Positions 62,545 to 64,000 of a stretch of DNA of 64,000 nt are shown piece by piece. Location of the stretch: contig OZ255707.1 of assembly GCA_965277075.1 (NCBI GenBank), positions 1,984,001-2,048,000 on the forward strand. Reading direction: 5' to 3'. Each line of letters opens with the position of its first letter. Position 1 is the first letter of the stretch. Under the pieces are notes generated by a model. It was not told the DNA's origin. It did no database searches and saw only the letters and a list, made by a program, of their open reading frames with translations. This DNA is from Lustribacter sp965277075 (lineage in GTDB: Bacteria > Vulcanimicrobiota > Vulcanimicrobiia > Vulcanimicrobiales > Vulcanimicrobiaceae). The position numbers and the translations under genes were made by a program.

Positions 62545-62996
62545 GGAGCGGAAGCGCTACGCTTCCGGCTTGAGTAGTAGCTCTTCATGTCATCGGTGCT
62601 GATGTCTTCTTCGGAGGGTTGGCCTGCCTTGACACCATCGCGCGCACGGGCAGCCATCCAAGGCTCTTCCATGTGCGTCAGGTTGCTGAGGTCGGTCGCA
62701 CTTTTGTCCCCGTAATGCTTTAGAACGGCGGCGATGGTGTCCATGCCGTCACGTCTGATGCGGCTCGGACGACCATCGCGCACTTCGCTCACCTCGTAGG
62801 CATAGCGATTGGCGTTCCAGACATCGCGGACCACGGGGCCGTTGGCCCATGCCTCGATTTTGTCGGTGAAGAGTGGCTCCTCGTCCCAAACGAGGGACCA
62901 GGCCTGGCAGTAGTACAGCAACTTCTGCAACTTCATGGCGGGCATCGGCCCGTGAAGATCGAGGATGTACTGCGCTACGTCGCGGGCTGTTGTCAT
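62541..62996 (-). CDS. Panacea-domain (SocA-like, DUF4065) antitoxin-type protein
   Basis: A 151-residue protein with the Panacea pattern: DVAQYILDLHGPMPAMKLQKLLYYCQAWSLVW (seen in two parts) and KIEAWANGPVVRDVWNANR. This domain is found in SocA/GepA proteins and in antitoxins that neutralise many unrelated toxins. ATG 62996 is preceded by AAAGGAGGG at six bases. It is divergent from a short reading frame across a perfect palindrome and convergent to the three unknown island genes. Which neighbour, if any, is its toxin is unknown. Confidence 0.82.
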   Translation of the reverse strand: MTTARDVAQYILDLHGPMPAMKLQKLLYYCQAWSLVWDEEPLFTDKIEAWANGPVVRDVWNANRYAYEVSEVRDGRPSRIRRDGMDTIAAVLKHYGDKSATDLSNLTHMEEPWMAARARDGVKAGQPSEEDISTDDMKSYYSSRKRSASAP

Positions 62997-63002
62997 GCCG
63001 AT

Positions 63003-63011
63003 CCCTCCTTT
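63003..63011 (-). promoter_or_regulatory. Ribosome binding site of the Panacea gene
   Basis: AAAGGAGGG on the minus strand, six bases before the ATG at 62996; it decides the start over the longer open frame to 63128. Confidence 0.8.
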
Positions 63012-63128
63012 CGATAGAAAAAGCAAAATGGGAGGTCGGGACGCGTACGGTTCGAGCGTAGCGGTCAGAGATGCCTCCACGCTCGGATCACTCCGCTGAT
63101 CGCGTGGTTTGCCACGTAATCTTCTCAT

Positions 63129-63156
63129 TTTTCTAGTAAATTAACAATCTAGAAAA
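63129..63156. promoter_or_regulatory. Perfect 8-12-8 palindrome in the Panacea/RHH gap
   Basis: TTTTCTAG, twelve A/T-rich bases, then CTAGAAAA. It sits between the divergent Panacea gene and the frame at 63192, in a locally AT-rich stretch. It is most simply an operator for autoregulation of the divergent pair. Confidence 0.72.
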
Positions 63157-63191
63157 CACGAACTTGGGAAATCTGGTATCACCGTCGTCCG

Positions 63192-63410
63192 ATGTCCGAC
63201 CAGGATGATCAGGCGAAGGTCTATGACAAGCCGCTCGGTTACTCTGTAACTGAGGGCGCGAAATTTCGTCTCGAAGAGATCCACCTCGAACTCCGCAAGC
63301 GTGGCCGGAGGGCCCAGTTCGGCCATATCCTCGACATTCTGATTCTGACCGCCGACTGCGACGATATCGAACCTCATTTGCCTACGAAGAGGCCCCGACG
63401 CACGATTGAG
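63192..63410 (+). CDS. Short ribbon-helix-helix-like frame, end not resolved
   Basis: From ATG 63192 the frame reads a protein-like chain with charged helix FRLEEIHLELRKRGRRAQFG and then HILDILILTADCDD, a spacing reminiscent of ribbon-helix-helix antitoxins. The frame does not stop: it continues to the window end, where it is antisense to a real gene. I place the end at 63410, where protein-like pattern fades; a TGA in another frame lies at 63407-63409, so a frameshift may be present. No strong ribosome site is visible. Divergent from the Panacea gene. Confidence 0.4.
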
Positions 63411-64000
63411 TCAGGCCCCGCCCGCCTTGACCGCCGGGATGTCCCCCCGCGAATCCAGTTCTACTCTGGGGCTCTCAGAAGTTTGATTGTGGTGGGCATT
63501 CTGGTCGTCGTTGACCGTTGCCCCGGGTCGAGCAGCCAGCGACGCTTCAGGTCGTCTCTTCGCTGGCGCACCGAGGAGGCTGAACAGTTCCGGCATCATC
63601 AGGAAGATACTGACGACGAGAACGGTGATGCACGACCAGGCGATGGCACCCTGGTTGCCTTCGACGAACGTGAAGAGACACAGCAGCCCGACGAGCGTGA
63701 AGTAAAACATGCCGTGCGAGACCCGCTTGACGTTTTCACGCGCCACCTCTTCACTCGCGGCGATCTGTTCGCCCAGTCGCGTTTGTTCGGGGGCCTCCGT
63801 TGGTTGCGGTTTTGGCGGTTCAAAAAACCCCGGTTTGAGGAGCCTCCGGTTGCTCATGCTCAGAACCACGTTGCAGACGTAGAAGCAAATCGCGAAGTAG
63901 AAGGCCGTCCGCAACGACGCGCCCTCGGCAATCAATCCGACGAGCGGGGCGAGCATTGCGAAATTAAGCAACTGTACGCCGGTGCGGAGCCGTGGCGTGT
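63411..64000 (-). CDS. Four-helix membrane protein, 5' truncated by the window
   Basis: At least 186 residues, with the open frame continuing past 64000. Four helices are visible: NFAMLAPLVGLIAEGA, TAFYFAICFYVCNVVLSM, FYFTLVGLLCLFTFVEG and AIAWSCITVLVVSIFLMM. Between helices 2 and 3 is a charged loop with EPPKPQPTEAPEQTRLGEQ, and the C-terminal tail is Pro/Glu-rich and disordered. Not recognised. The TTG at 63971 is only the first start inside the window. It converges on the short frame at 63192. Confidence 0.6.
   Translation of the reverse strand, partial: TPRLRTGVQLLNFAMLAPLVGLIAEGASLRTAFYFAICFYVCNVVLSMSNRRLLKPGFFEPPKPQPTEAPEQTRLGEQIAASEEVARENVKRVSHGMFYFTLVGLLCLFTFVEGNQGAIAWSCITVLVVSIFLMMPELFSLLGAPAKRRPEASLAARPGATVNDDQNAHHNQTSESPRVELDSRGDIPAVKAGGA

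Noticed and set aside
63103..63116. Short hairpin CGTGG-4-CCACG upstream of the Panacea gene
   Set aside because: Stem of only five pairs and no U-run, so not a terminator; possibly chance.

Overview
The window is 64 kb of a GC-rich bacterial chromosome with no rRNA, tRNA, replication or ribosomal-protein genes, so the taxon can only be inferred. Very high GC, frequent GTG and TTG starts, many 1-4 bp gene overlaps, a caa3-type oxidase and an oligotroph-like set of catabolic genes resemble uncultured Eremiobacterota (WPS-2) or similar soil lineages. That placement is an inference. No CRISPR array and no intact insertion sequence was seen.

Region by region. 1-5.7 kb: a frame-disrupted DMT transporter, a Tat-exported aldo/keto reductase, metY-metX (homocysteine synthesis) and a GH130 phosphorylase. 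5.7-10.4 kb: a PrcB-like lipoprotein, then the overlapping run ctaA-ctaB-MFS-phzF (heme O/A synthesis plus transport). 10.4-18.4 kb: a CusF-SCO copper chaperone with two MFS permeases, then the oxidase operon ctaC-ctaD-ctaE followed by two tiny membrane proteins. 18.4-21.7 kb: an amino-sugar operon (FAD oxidoreductase, small HExxH protein, BadF-type sugar kinase, nanE). 21.7-27.3 kb: a methyltransferase, then a cluster resembling hydroxycinnamate catabolism (hydratase-lyase, periplasmic binding protein, acyl-CoA dehydrogenase, MarR regulator, class III CoA transferase) behind a well-formed promoter and an AT-rich operator candidate.

27.4-33.9 kb: a long leftward operon starting at a YtrA-type GntR promoter/operator: short leader ORF, regulator, ABC ATPase, ABC permease, M20 peptidase, methyltransferase and HyuA. 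33.9-39.8 kb: a GH20-type hexosaminidase translationally coupled to a permease with a C-terminal PDZ domain, divergent from a sodium:solute symporter. 39.8-49.3 kb: a degenerate nucleotide cyclase, a CPA1 antiporter, an ECF sigma/anti-sigma pair, GNAT and DUF3810 proteins, an amidohydrolase, a Crp-family regulator and an RCK-pore-RCK potassium channel.

49.3-60.5 kb holds the reductive pyrimidine degradation pathway: preT-preA reduce uracil or thymine, dihydropyrimidinase opens the ring, beta-ureidopropionase releases beta-alanine, a divergent class III aminotransferase probably deaminates it, and an NCS1 permease imports the base. A TRAP system (DctP plus fused DctQM) follows. 60.5-64 kb looks like an accessory island: a 594-bp stretch without a convincing gene, three small unknown genes in tandem, a Panacea (SocA-like) antitoxin-domain gene, a perfect 8-12-8 palindrome, a short ribbon-helix-helix-like reading frame and a truncated membrane protein.

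Points most worth a second look: the Panacea/palindrome island; three genes whose expected N-termini begin at ATC or GTT rather than a canonical start; a cyclase lacking a metal-binding Asp; the permease-PDZ fusion; the tiny oxidase-linked proteins; and a tandem 22-bp repeat that supplies the stop codon of one gene and abuts the start of the next.
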